NCBI GenBank assembly: GCA_029212405.1
Contig: JARGNR010000064.1
Location: forward strand, 1 to 33,697
Direction: 5' to 3'
DNA: 33,697 nt
Source: Saprospiraceae bacterium
GTDB taxonomy: Bacteria; Bacteroidota; Bacteroidia; Chitinophagales; Saprospiraceae
Below are positions 8,938 through 18,005 of the stretch, piece after piece. A program made the position numbers and the translations under genes. How positions within the stretch are numbered: the first letter of the stretch is position 1; every line of letters begins with the position of its first letter. The notes under the pieces were generated by a model that saw only the letters and a list, made by a program, of their open reading frames with translations, ran no database searches and was not told where the DNA came from.

Positions 8938-10473
8938 ATGAATTTAAATATCTACCAATTAAGCAGAGTTCTTTCAACACAAAAAGTCTTAGCACTAGGT
9001 CTTTTTAGGGATAGTAAAGTAGATTCGATGACCAAATATCTATTTCTATTCGAAAATATTGTCAATGGAAAAATCAAAAATGACGAAGAAGCGAAACGTG
9101 CATTAAACTATGCACAAAATTCAAAATCCTTTGTCAAATTCAAAGAAAGGTATACCAAAAAAGTATTGGATTACATAATACTTTCTGATGCTCATATTGA
9201 AATTAATGAAAATCTTTATGAAGAACATATAAGGCTTTTGAAATTATTTGTTGCTGGAAGATTCTTACTTTATCACCATCAAAATGCAAATGGTGTTAAA
9301 ATCTTTATTCATATATATAAGCAATCAAAAAAACTAGAGTTATTTGATCTTCAGTTATTTGCAGGGTTGGAACTCCGAACAAACTATGCCTTTATTAATC
9401 CTGACAAAAAAAAGTATGTCTACTATGATAAAGAATTAGAGAAAATTCAAAAAGACTTAAATAAGAATTTGAATTTGAGTAAGTTTTATGACCAACTTTC
9501 ACATGAAAGTAAAAGTTCAAAAGAAGAAAATGTAGAAGAATATAAAAAAATGGTCCTCCACAAAAGTAAATCGTTCCTGGAAAGTATCGAAGAAAGTGAT
9601 TCACTTACCTATAAAAACCAAGTTCACCAAATTGCAGCCTTTACCTTTACACTAAATAATCAATTAGAAGAATCGATAAAAATTTCTAAAGAGTCTGTTT
9701 CATTATTTGAGCAATCGGAACATATCCCCCGATACAACTTATATGTAGCCTATAAGGATATTATGTCAACTTATCTCAAACTTAAAGATATTGAGAATGC
9801 TAAGATCTATTTAGACAAGACTCTCAGCATGTTTACTAAAAAACATTATAATTATTTCAGAATGAAAAGTCTGGAATATACAATTTATGCCTATTCTAAA
9901 GATTATTTTTCACTCTTCACAACTACCGCTAGAGTCCTTTCTTCTAAACCACTGTACACTTTCAAAAATGCAGTTCAAGAATGGAAACTAAGAGAAGCAT
10001 TTGCAAATATACTCTTAGAATCTGGACAAATTGAGATGGATCAAATTAAACATGTGAAGTATAAAAAGTTTAAACTGAGTAAATTCATTAATGAAGTTGA
10101 TACATTTAGTAAAGATAAAAGAGGGACCAACATTTCTATACTTGTAGTAGAACTAATGCATTTTTTAATACGCAAACAGTATAATAAATTGCACGAAAGA
10201 CTAGAAGCACTGAATGCGTATACCTATAGATACTTAAGAAAAGATGAAACACTTAGGTCCAATTGTTTTATAAAAATGCTTTTGAAAATTCCAGAAGCTG
10301 AGTATCATCCTCTAAGGACCATACGCTATGTAACAAAGTATGAAAAAAAGTTACGTGAAACTCCTTTTGAAATATCCCTAAAAGCGGTGGATGTTGAAAT
10401 CATCCCCTATGAGCATCTTTGGGATATCATATTAGAAATTCTTAAAGACAATCTTAAGAAAAAGAAACATTAA
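8938..10473 (+). CDS. Cytosolic TPR-like helical protein, unknown function
   Basis: This 511-residue protein lacks a signal peptide and transmembrane segments and is almost entirely helical. TPR-type pairs are visible at about residues 235-305 (QLEESIKISKESVSLFEQ, then DIMSTYLKLKDIENAKIYL and DKTLSMF). The N-terminus (MNLNIYQLSRVLSTQKVLAL) and a lysine-rich tail (LKDNLKKKKH) show no known domain, and no helix-turn-helix is evident. A -7-like TATATTTG at 8826-8833 would give a leader of about 100 nt. It is divergent from a possible 19-residue peptide gene. Layout alone is reminiscent of TPR receptors that bind small peptides, but that is analogy. No terminator is seen before panC, which starts 33 bp later. 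Confidence 0.7.
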   Translation: MNLNIYQLSRVLSTQKVLALGLFRDSKVDSMTKYLFLFENIVNGKIKNDEEAKRALNYAQNSKSFVKFKERYTKKVLDYIILSDAHIEINENLYEEHIRLLKLFVAGRFLLYHHQNANGVKIFIHIYKQSKKLELFDLQLFAGLELRTNYAFINPDKKKYVYYDKELEKIQKDLNKNLNLSKFYDQLSHESKSSKEENVEEYKKMVLHKSKSFLESIEESDSLTYKNQVHQIAAFTFTLNNQLEESIKISKESVSLFEQSEHIPRYNLYVAYKDIMSTYLKLKDIENAKIYLDKTLSMFTKKHYNYFRMKSLEYTIYAYSKDYFSLFTTTARVLSSKPLYTFKNAVQEWKLREAFANILLESGQIEMDQIKHVKYKKFKLSKFINEVDTFSKDKRGTNISILVVELMHFLIRKQYNKLHERLEALNAYTYRYLRKDETLRSNCFIKMLLKIPEAEYHPLRTIRYVTKYEKKLRETPFEISLKAVDVEIIPYEHLWDIILEILKDNLKKKKH

Positions 10474-10506
10474 TCTTTTTTACTTTAGCGGATATAATCG
10501 ACAAAC

Positions 10507-11385
10507 ATGAAAACTATAACTACTGTATTAGAACTGCAGAATTTGATTCGTTCTTATATGGACAATGGACGCACTGTGGGATTTGCACCAACAATGGGAG
10601 CACTCCATAATGGTCATATGGCATTAATGAATGCATCTGCTGCTGAAAACGATATCACTGTCTGCAGTATCTTTGTGAACCCAACACAATTTAATGAGTC
10701 TTCTGACTTAGAAAAATACCCTAGGACTCTTGACAAAGATCAAAAATTATTGAAAAATAATAAGGTGGACATCGTTTTTGCTCCACATACAACAGAAGTT
10801 TATCCTGAAGACTTAGACACAACACTGTCCATTGACTTCAACGGATTAGATAGTGAGATGGAAGGCGAATTCAGACCTGGTCATTTTGCTGGAGTTGCAC
10901 AAGTTGTTAAAAGATTGGTTGATATTGTTACTCCAGACAATTTATACATGGGACAAAAAGATTTTCAACAGTTTTCTATCATTCAGTACATGTTGAATCA
11001 TATTGACTCCAAAACAAAACTACGAGTTGTACCTATTATTAGAGAATCAAATGGGCTTGCAATGAGCTCAAGAAACATGAGACTATCAGCTTCCATGAAG
11101 GAAACAGCTAAAGAAATTTATAAAGTGCTTAAATATGTAAAACGGAATAAATACAGGGAAAACGCTAGGAACCTGGAATCTTATGCAATGCAACGGTTGG
11201 CCAAAACAGACGGTTTTAAACCAGAATATTTTACAATTGCAGATGGATATACATTGCAAAAAATTGATCGTGTAAAAGATTCGGAATATGCAGTAGCATG
11301 CACAGCGGTATGGGCTGAAGGTGTACGATTAATTGATAATATCATTTTAAGAAAACCTCGAAAGATGGATATTTTTGTAAAATAG
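10507..11385 (+). CDS. panC: Pantothenate synthetase (pantoate-beta-alanine ligase)
   Basis: This enzyme joins pantoate and beta-alanine with ATP in the cytosol to make pantothenate, the precursor of coenzyme A. Family motifs are intact: APTMGALHNGHMALM with the HxGH nucleotide-binding signature (residues about 27-41), SIFVNPTQFN, GEFRPGHFAGVAQVVKRL, MGQKDFQQ, and MSSRNMRLS, the KMSKS-like element. At 292 residues the length is normal. It follows the TPR-like gene by 33 bp, with a weak -7-like TACTTTAG in the gap, so it may be read through or have its own promoter. No panB or panD gene is in the window. Confidence 0.95.
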   Translation: MKTITTVLELQNLIRSYMDNGRTVGFAPTMGALHNGHMALMNASAAENDITVCSIFVNPTQFNESSDLEKYPRTLDKDQKLLKNNKVDIVFAPHTTEVYPEDLDTTLSIDFNGLDSEMEGEFRPGHFAGVAQVVKRLVDIVTPDNLYMGQKDFQQFSIIQYMLNHIDSKTKLRVVPIIRESNGLAMSSRNMRLSASMKETAKEIYKVLKYVKRNKYRENARNLESYAMQRLAKTDGFKPEYFTIADGYTLQKIDRVKDSEYAVACTAVWAEGVRLIDNIILRKPRKMDIFVK

Positions 11386-11596
11386 ATTGTCTATCTGTTG
11401 AGTATAATTCCTATTCTTCTTTTCTCTATCTAGTCCTTCTTTTAATCCAAAGCTGCACTGCACTTTATGCCTTCAAATAATTTGGTTCTCCTATTTTTTA
11501 TTTAACTATTTTGTAACATTTCAAACTTAGTTGCCGTCAATTTAATGTATGTCGAAATCGCTCACTCGATATTGATCATTAAAAAAATAAAACCAC

Positions 11597-12361
11597 ATGA
11601 AAAATTTACTATCTCTACTACTTATCGTTTTTGTTTCTTCTTCCATATTTGGTCAAGGCATTATAGAACGGAACTACTCACAATATGTTGACCAAGAAGA
11701 TGTCACTCACGTCTATGTATCCGGTAAACTTTTTGATTTCGCTTCAATTATTGCAAGCAATGTAGAGGATGAAGAAGTAAGAGAACTTTCTGAATTTGCA
11801 TCAAAAATAGAATCATTCTCTCTTATTAAAGTACCTAATACAACAAAAGCGGATGCAGAATACAAGAAAGGCTTGAATGATGTTCAAGGTGAGTATGAAG
11901 AATTGATGCGTGTTAGAGATGAGGGAACCAAATTTGTTGTTTTTGTAGACGAAGAAAACGACGTAGTCTATGAAATCGTTGGCCTAGGTGTGGTAGATGG
12001 AGAATTCATTGCACTTTCTTTAGTAGGTGAGATGGATTTAAATAAAATAGCAGAATTTATTAGTAAAGCAGATTCTGAAGCATTCGAACCATTGAAGAGA
12101 TTGGAAGAATTCAACCCTGAAGAAATGAAAGTGTACCCCAACCCAACGAATGTTTCTTCAGAGATAAATCTTGAAGTTCCAGAAGCAATGATTGGAGGAA
12201 AAGCAGTTCTATTTGATGCAAATGGATCGAAAATTAAGACATTCGATGTTAGTTCAAAAAAACAGACCATATCTACTGACAACTTAAGACCTGGCAACTA
12301 CTTTATAGAGCTGAACAAAGAAACAGTATCTATGAAAAAACAAGTCATCGTTGTTCAATAA
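11597..12361 (+). CDS. Secreted DUF4252 protein with T9SS sorting domain
   Basis: A signal peptide (LLSLLLIVFVSSSIFGQG) is followed by a DUF4252-like domain at about residues 25-170 (EEYEELMRVRDEGTKFVVFV-like core, then DVVYEIVGLGVVDGEFIALS). Residues about 175-254 are a type A T9SS sorting domain with KVYPNPTNVSS, LFDANGSKIKTF and LRPGNYFIELN, ending KKQVIVVQ. It should therefore cross the inner membrane by Sec and the outer membrane by T9SS, to be released or anchored on the surface. DUF4252 proteins are usually short periplasmic or lipoprotein forms, so the fused sorting tail is uncommon. A strong terminator follows, and the gene appears monocistronic. Confidence 0.85.
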   Translation: MKNLLSLLLIVFVSSSIFGQGIIERNYSQYVDQEDVTHVYVSGKLFDFASIIASNVEDEEVRELSEFASKIESFSLIKVPNTTKADAEYKKGLNDVQGEYEELMRVRDEGTKFVVFVDEENDVVYEIVGLGVVDGEFIALSLVGEMDLNKIAEFISKADSEAFEPLKRLEEFNPEEMKVYPNPTNVSSEINLEVPEAMIGGKAVLFDANGSKIKTFDVSSKKQTISTDNLRPGNYFIELNKETVSMKKQVIVVQ

Positions 12362-12382
12362 CAACTCCACATTGATTTAAAC

Positions 12383-12423
12383 AAAAAAAGCCAACCTTCA
12401 GAAATGAAGATTGGCTTTTTTTG
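12383..12423. terminator. Strong intrinsic terminator after the DUF4252 gene
   Basis: The arms AAAAAGCCAA-CTTCA and TGAAG-TTGGCTTTTT pair around a GAAA tetraloop with one mismatch, followed by a long T-run on the plus strand. The A-run on the other side makes it potentially bidirectional. The remaining 12424-12656 shows no gene. Confidence 0.85.
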
Positions 12424-12656
12424 TTTTTATTACCATACTACTAGATTTTATTTAAGTGTTTTGACTTCCTGTACAGTTTGCTTCTGTCGTTTATAAAAGT
12501 GTGCTGACTGTGCCAATTATAATAACAGCCAGCACTACTAAAAATGATAAAATAAGTACATCAAAATCATCAGGACATGAAAACTGAATCTCAAATGCAC
12601 ACTTATAACAAGGCGAATCAAGTTTTGTGACACCTTTCAAAAAAAAATTGCTATTT

Positions 12657-12664
12657 TAAATTTG
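12657..12664 (+). promoter_or_regulatory. Bacteroidota -7 element before the 148-residue membrane protein
   Basis: TAAATTTG matches TAnnTTTG and lies 33 bp before the ATG at 12698, which supports that start over the internal ATG at 12731. No TTTG at the usual -33 distance is visible. Confidence 0.4.
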
Positions 12665-12697
12665 GAATAAATCGTATTCTTGTTTTTCCATTTCTAA

Positions 12698-13144
12698 ATG
12701 TATACCTTAGGAAAATCAAAACAAAACAAGATGAATTCAACTCTAAGAAATATTCTAGCAGTATTTGCAGGCCTCATAATAGGAGGAATCGTAAATTATA
12801 GCATTATTGTTTTTGGCTCAACAGTTATAGCACCCCCTCCTGGTGTGGACCCCGAAGACATTGAAAGCATTAAAGCTGGTGCACATTTATATACCTATAA
12901 ACATTTTCTTGTTCCTTTTTTAGCACATGGCCTTGGAACTTTAATAGGTGCTTACGTTGTATCAAAACTAGCCATTTCTAGATTTAAGGTGCTTTCACTT
13001 GTTATTGGTGCAATCTTCTTTATGGCAGGTTTATCAATGGCCATCTTGCTGCCAGAATTCTTAAAATACTCCATAGTTGACTTACTGCTAGCCTACTTCC
13101 CGATGGCATTTTTAGGTTGGAAATTGGCTGGAGAACCAAAGTAA
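12698..13144 (+). CDS. Small integral membrane protein, unknown function
   Basis: Four hydrophobic helices are predicted in 148 residues (about 18-40, 68-88, 97-117 and 123-142). A proline-rich loop (APPPGVDPEDIESIKAG) lies after the first. Glycine-rich helix faces such as FAGLIIGGIVNY and AHGLGTLIGAYVVSK recall small membrane proteins of unknown function found throughout Bacteroidota. An internal ATG at 12731 would remove eleven polar residues and is also plausible. It stands alone between an upstream terminator and a gene-free stretch. No function is proposed. Confidence 0.7.
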   Translation: MYTLGKSKQNKMNSTLRNILAVFAGLIIGGIVNYSIIVFGSTVIAPPPGVDPEDIESIKAGAHLYTYKHFLVPFLAHGLGTLIGAYVVSKLAISRFKVLSLVIGAIFFMAGLSMAILLPEFLKYSIVDLLLAYFPMAFLGWKLAGEPK

Positions 13145-13416
13145 TTTAGAGAACTGTTCTAAAAATATCATTCACTTTGTTTTCAGGAGGCTATTTATTT
13201 ATGAATCGTATAAATGATCCTAAAAGGTAAGGAGGACAATTCTTTATATCTTTTGAATTGAAATATAGAGATCTGACCCTAGTTGTCTTTGGTTTGCGTT
13301 AGTCTACCTTATTTCTATACTTCAGGGCATTTTCAAGATCATGAAGATTATAAAAGCTAATACAACTTTCTATTCAACACATTTCTACTCATTTTGTGAT
13401 TTAATAAATAAAACAA

Positions 13417-13450
13417 AAAGTCAGTACTCTAATTAAAGAGCACTGACTTT
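13417..13450 (-). terminator. Intrinsic terminator of the large T9SS gene
   Basis: The arms AAAGTCAGT-CTCT and AGAG-ACTGACTTT pair around AATTAA with one mismatch. On the minus strand it is followed by TTGTTTTATTT. It lies 108 bp past the stop at 13558 and looks like the main terminator. The stretch 13145-13416 carries no convincing gene. Confidence 0.65.
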
Positions 13451-13490
13451 CAAAAAATCCTTATTAAAAAAAAAACCGATTTAATATAAA

Positions 13491-13538
13491 AATGGGAATC
13501 GCTCTCTATAAACCTCCATTTATTTTGGAGCTCCCATT
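13491..13538 (-). terminator. Nested hairpin just after the large T9SS gene
   Basis: The outer arms AATGGGA and TCCCATT enclose an inner CTCCA/TGGAG stem. On the minus strand it is followed by TTTATATT. It begins 20 bp past the stop codon and may act with the hairpin at 13417-13450 or protect the mRNA 3' end. Confidence 0.45.
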
Positions 13539-13557
13539 ATTTACTTTTACTCATTCA

Positions 13558-16500
13558 TTATTTTACAAAAATCATTTTCTTAGTAAGGTTTATGTCTTTT
13601 GTTGAAATTGTGTAATAATAAATCCCTGAATGGCCTAAATCTTCGCCTTCAATGATAAACACATTTTCGCCTTTCTCTACATTTTTGGTTGAATTATACA
13701 ATTGTCTACCTGCTATGTCAACAATGCTCAACTGAACTTTGCCAGCATCAGGCGCCATAAATCGTATTGTCGTTTGTTCATCAAAAGGATTTGGCTCATT
13801 TTGATACATTTCAAAAGTAGAAACGATTTCTGTTGCTCTAGCTTGTAATTCAATATTAGTGACGTTCAAATTGTAATCATATGCTTCACTAGCGATATTA
13901 GAATTTGCATCAACAACTATTTTTTCGCTGATACTACCTGTTTGCTTAGCTCTTACAGTAATACTAAATAACACATCTCCTTTATTTACTTCATTACTCT
14001 GCATCGAAGACCAAGAAATCTTGACATCTTCTTTTTGGATAGACATATTCTCAGCTGAAAGGTCAATTGAACCTCCTGTAATTTCAATGACCTCTAGATC
14101 TTTTACTTTGAGTGCTATTTGCAATCCTGAAAGATTTTGAGCTTCATTTGCATACATATTAAATGTATAAGTCTCTCCAGAAATTATTTGGTATTCATCA
14201 AGGAGAATAGTCATATCTTTATTTGACCGAGTTGCGCTACTTTGCAATCCACTTATGCCATACGTAGCATTACCATTCACATCTCCAATCTTGATCGCTT
14301 TGAAGTTTTGATTAGACATATCATGATCCAACGGATCAATTATTAGGTCTTCCTCCAATGGCCATGGATGAGTGACCGTGTTAAATGATTGTTCTGCCGA
14401 AATAAATCGGTAACTCTCATTTGCAGGATATTCATCAATAACCCCTAAGATCAGTTTTCTCAATTGCAATAAATCAGATGCTGTAATTTTCTCATCATTA
14501 TTGATATCAGAGGCAATAATATCATATGCATCTTCAAATTCAGCCAATCCTAAGATATGTCTTTGGATCATGACTAAATCCAATGTACTGACTCCGTCCA
14601 AATAGTTTCCTTCTTTGTTTGCTTTTATTTGGTAGCTATATGAATCTGGATTATTTACGAAAGTATATACGCCTAATTCATTTGTCATGTCATTTTTATC
14701 CAACTCAATCGTAGGTGCAAATAATGTAACCATGGCATCTTCTACCATATCATTGCTTGGTGTAGAGATTGATCCAGAGATTTTCATTCCTCCTCCATTT
14801 TCACATCCACCTTGATTATCAATAAGTGTAAGCATCACTTCACAGAAGTCAAAATTGTCTTTCTCATCCCATACGTACATGGTAACAGATACAGGAGAAT
14901 TTTCTAAATCATCACAATCAAAAATCTTTGAAGAACATCTCGTATCGCTATTGTAATTCGGATCATTTTGTGGTTTTGTATCAGTAAACGTAAATCTTAA
15001 GTCTCCTTCTTCAGTACAATTATCAAAACTGCCCAAATCAAAATCACATGCCCACAATTCAACCATTCCACTTTCCATTAATGCTGTACTGATATCTATA
15101 CAATAAGGAGTTGGTGCTTTTTTGTCTACCACCATGAATGTATTTTCACAACTGGTAATATTCTGACACCCATCAGAAACCTTCCATGAAACTTTATGAT
15201 TACTCATAGATCCAGCTATGTCTTCTGGCAGAGTCACTTTCACTTCTTCACCTGAAGCCGTAGGCGCTAAATATCGATCAGGTATCCCATTTCCATTTGT
15301 ATCGTTGAAGTTAGAGTCAAACGAAGGCAAATAACTTGAATATTCATAATCATATTCTCCATCGCCCCATAGATCTACTAATACGGTCCATTTCAACCAA
15401 GCACTGGAGCAATCTCCATTATCATCAGCCGTATTGGTTAACATTAGACCTATACTTTCACATTGGTCACCGTCATTATCCGCATCATTAAAATCATCAA
15501 CCGCATACATTTGGTTAGGACAATTTAATACTGGTGCTTCATCATCCAATACTTTTATGATCTGAATATGATTCCACATTCCATCATTACTTGTCGAATT
15601 TGGATCATACTGACACCAATCAATTACTGACCAATAGTTAATTATTTTGAAGCATGCTCCATCCTCAAATAAGAAGGTATCGCTTTCTACATTATATCCA
15701 ACTAACGAACAACCTGTATCTGCCCAAGTTGGGACATTATCATCCCCATCTAAATCAGTACAATCCGTTGTATAATCATTTGGCCAATTTATATTTCCAT
15801 TGAATAAATTGTCTTCTGTTTTTGTAATTATTTGGTCACAGAACACTGAAGATTGACCTACTACAGACCATCTTCTCGTGATGTATCCAACATTACATGA
15901 ATTTAGTGTATTGATAATATCTGTATATTCTACATCTACATCTCCGCATGTTGTTGTAGCTGTTGCTTCTCCTACGATACTTAAATCTTCACAATCTACA
16001 TCACATTCAACACTAATATCAGCTGGACAATTGATGATTGGTTGAAGCTTATCTTCAACTTTTACAAAAGCCCAAGTTTCATTATAATTATCACCAGAAG
16101 TTCCATAAGAACCATTCATATCTCCATCATCCCATACTCTTAGCCATACCTTGACGTAGCCAGGATCATTTTCACCATCACCATCAACGTCTACTTCGGC
16201 GTTGGTCAAATCATCACAACAGAATTTAACAAACTGACCTTGATCAGGATCATTACTCGCATCAAAGGAATGACCATCATTGTTATACGTAGCATTTCCT
16301 ACAACTCCACATTCATCGTTGTCTCTTCTAATTTCTAAATGCACACCTGTACACCCATCATGAGATCCATTATCAACTGAATTGGCAAATATTTTAGCTT
16401 GACCTTGACCATTATAAGCTTGAGTCAGGGAAACTACAATATTTTGTTTTGCCACTGCAACTGGTGCCGTTTGATCAACTACAGAAACTGTAATTGGATC

Positions 16501-17685
16501 AATGGCTGTATTGCTACAACAATCAGATGCTATATAATTGAATGTGTGTATTCCTTTTGGTGCTCCAGTTGCAAAATAAAGATTTGCCTGCGCATCCCAG
16601 ATAATGATTACTCCCGCAGGACCAGTCACTTCATATTCTACAAAATCCGTACAATTATCATGAAGAATCAAAGGTGCTGGCAAGAAGAAATTTCCTTCAC
16701 AAACCCATGGATCGGTACTAACAGTAATATCTTTAGCGTCAATGGTTGGAGCTTCTTCGTCTATGGCTTTAATCACTTGAGTAAATTCTATTGATTCAGC
16801 AGTACACCAATCCAATACAACCCAATTTCTCAACACCTTTATGCTATTGGAGCAAGCTTGATCACAAACAGGGATAACAACATCGGTTTTTGAACTTACC
16901 AGGTTACATATTGCACCACTTATAGCAACTCCATTCGCTGTTGGATATCCATATGCAGCAGCAGCAGTAGCTCCAACTGAGGGAGTAAAGTAATCTACAA
17001 TTGCCGGCATAGAAACATCTGAACCACAAGGAAGAATTACTGGACTAATCGGTGCTACAATATCTGAAGTAGAAACTGCAAGCGTTCTGAATTCCTGTGT
17101 GCAACCTGTTGCTTGATTTCCAGCATCGTCTGTAAATAACCAATCTCTGGTTATAATTTTCTCTCCACACCCTCCATCACTTATTTGATCAGAAAATTCT
17201 GCTGTATAGCTACCGCAATTTTCTGTTACTAAAGGTTGAGGAACCGTCACTGTTCCATCTAAAATTCCGTCTAAATCAGTGCATAAAAATTCACAGTTTG
17301 GGTCGGTATTCCCAACTGGACAATCACAAGCATCTATTACAGGTGCAAGTTTGTCTTCAACTGTAATATTTCCCCAACAAGAATTATCGTTTGTAATATC
17401 GGTCACAGTTACTGAATAGACCCCAGGGGAAGAGACTATTGTACCTGCAATACCTTCTATTTCTACGATATAGTTGGGAAGTAAGTTATTATCTTCTCCT
17501 TCCAAAATCATGGCCGGAGTGATATTAGCCTCACAATCAAAATTCAACGAAACTTGTACATTATCATTACAAGCAAGTGCTTGTGCAGTAATCTCCAAGG
17601 TCATCAGGAAAGTGAGTGCGAAGAACAATACAATTCTAGGAATGTACGATCTTCTTTCCGAGTAAAAGAAATCGGTCTTTACCAT
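13558..17685 (-). CDS. Large secreted T9SS protein with dockerin-like and cohesin-like modules
   Basis: A signal peptide lies in residues 1-36 (VLFFALTFLMTLEITAQA). About residues 37-960 hold repeated cysteine- and aspartate-rich segments of HYR-like type, many beginning with D-x-x-x-P or INCPADISVECDV. Residues about 965-1025 look like a carboxypeptidase-regulatory-like Ig fold (GGMKISGSISTP). Two dockerin type I-like repeats follow at about 1025-1080 (STLDLVMIQRHILG and DINNDEKITASDLLQLRKL). About 1157-1287 resembles a cohesin-like fold (QNLSGLQIALKVKDLEVIEI, GDVLFSITVRAKQTGS). Residues about 1293-1375 are a T9SS type A sorting domain (NEPNPFDEQTTIRF, ending KKMIFVK). It is probably a surface or extracellular matrix protein. 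No catalytic domain is recognised. Confidence 0.85.
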   Translation of the reverse strand: MVKTDFFYSERRSYIPRIVLFFALTFLMTLEITAQALACNDNVQVSLNFDCEANITPAMILEGEDNNLLPNYIVEIEGIAGTIVSSPGVYSVTVTDITNDNSCWGNITVEDKLAPVIDACDCPVGNTDPNCEFLCTDLDGILDGTVTVPQPLVTENCGSYTAEFSDQISDGGCGEKIITRDWLFTDDAGNQATGCTQEFRTLAVSTSDIVAPISPVILPCGSDVSMPAIVDYFTPSVGATAAAAYGYPTANGVAISGAICNLVSSKTDVVIPVCDQACSNSIKVLRNWVVLDWCTAESIEFTQVIKAIDEEAPTIDAKDITVSTDPWVCEGNFFLPAPLILHDNCTDFVEYEVTGPAGVIIIWDAQANLYFATGAPKGIHTFNYIASDCCSNTAIDPITVSVVDQTAPVAVAKQNIVVSLTQAYNGQGQAKIFANSVDNGSHDGCTGVHLEIRRDNDECGVVGNATYNNDGHSFDASNDPDQGQFVKFCCDDLTNAEVDVDGDGENDPGYVKVWLRVWDDGDMNGSYGTSGDNYNETWAFVKVEDKLQPIINCPADISVECDVDCEDLSIVGEATATTTCGDVDVEYTDIINTLNSCNVGYITRRWSVVGQSSVFCDQIITKTEDNLFNGNINWPNDYTTDCTDLDGDDNVPTWADTGCSLVGYNVESDTFLFEDGACFKIINYWSVIDWCQYDPNSTSNDGMWNHIQIIKVLDDEAPVLNCPNQMYAVDDFNDADNDGDQCESIGLMLTNTADDNGDCSSAWLKWTVLVDLWGDGEYDYEYSSYLPSFDSNFNDTNGNGIPDRYLAPTASGEEVKVTLPEDIAGSMSNHKVSWKVSDGCQNITSCENTFMVVDKKAPTPYCIDISTALMESGMVELWACDFDLGSFDNCTEEGDLRFTFTDTKPQNDPNYNSDTRCSSKIFDCDDLENSPVSVTMYVWDEKDNFDFCEVMLTLIDNQGGCENGGGMKISGSISTPSNDMVEDAMVTLFAPTIELDKNDMTNELGVYTFVNNPDSYSYQIKANKEGNYLDGVSTLDLVMIQRHILGLAEFEDAYDIIASDINNDEKITASDLLQLRKLILGVIDEYPANESYRFISAEQSFNTVTHPWPLEEDLIIDPLDHDMSNQNFKAIKIGDVNGNATYGISGLQSSATRSNKDMTILLDEYQIISGETYTFNMYANEAQNLSGLQIALKVKDLEVIEITGGSIDLSAENMSIQKEDVKISWSSMQSNEVNKGDVLFSITVRAKQTGSISEKIVVDANSNIASEAYDYNLNVTNIELQARATEIVSTFEMYQNEPNPFDEQTTIRFMAPDAGKVQLSIVDIAGRQLYNSTKNVEKGENVFIIEGEDLGHSGIYYYTISTKDINLTKKMIFVK

Positions 17686-17726
17686 TGGTAAAAGTTTTGG
17701 TTATTAAATAAGTATGAGTAAAAAAT

Positions 17727-17755
17727 CCCTAATGCACACTATTAGGTGATTAGGG
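17727..17755 (-). terminator. Terminator-like hairpin in the leader of the large T9SS gene
   Basis: On the minus strand CCCTAAT pairs with ATTAGGG, with an inner CAC/GTG pair, and is followed directly by ATTTTTT. It lies only about 40 bp before the start codon at 17685 and downstream of a -7 element at 17819-17826. It may therefore be an attenuator in the 5' UTR, or simply the terminator of the upstream minus-strand gene ending at 18006. Confidence 0.5.
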
Positions 17756-17818
17756 TTCAGATTATTGAGGAGAATACTGCTGGGGGCAGTTTCAATAATT
17801 TTATACGTTTTGGTGAGA

Positions 17819-17826
17819 CAAATATA
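17819..17826 (-). promoter_or_regulatory. Bacteroidota -7 element before the large T9SS gene
   Basis: On the minus strand this reads TATATTTGT, an exact TAnnTTTGY match, giving a leader of about 130 nt. Within the leader, TATTGA/TCAATA arms enclose a CTGC/GCAG stem at about 17762-17800. No -33 TTTG is found at the standard distance. Confidence 0.45.
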
Positions 17827-18005
17827 AGTGAAGGCTTTTTACAATTTAGAAGTTGACCAACGGTAATTTTTACATCTTTTTTTTACTGATAAATATTTTT
17901 CCTAATATGATCAACAACAGAAACAACCATACATATACAACTAATTTAATACATATCACTCTGCCTATCTGTACAATAGAGTTACATGTGGAAAGAAAAA
18001 TTAGA

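Noticed and set aside
13185-13230. AGGAGG followed by a 9-codon ATG frame at 13201
   Set aside because: The Shine-Dalgarno match is good, but Bacteroidota rarely depend on it, the peptide is only 9 residues, and no promoter element is visible.
16399-16794. 131-codon open frame on the plus strand
   Set aside because: It is antisense to the large T9SS gene, with a tryptophan- and cysteine-rich composition typical of a frame opposite repeated coding sequence.
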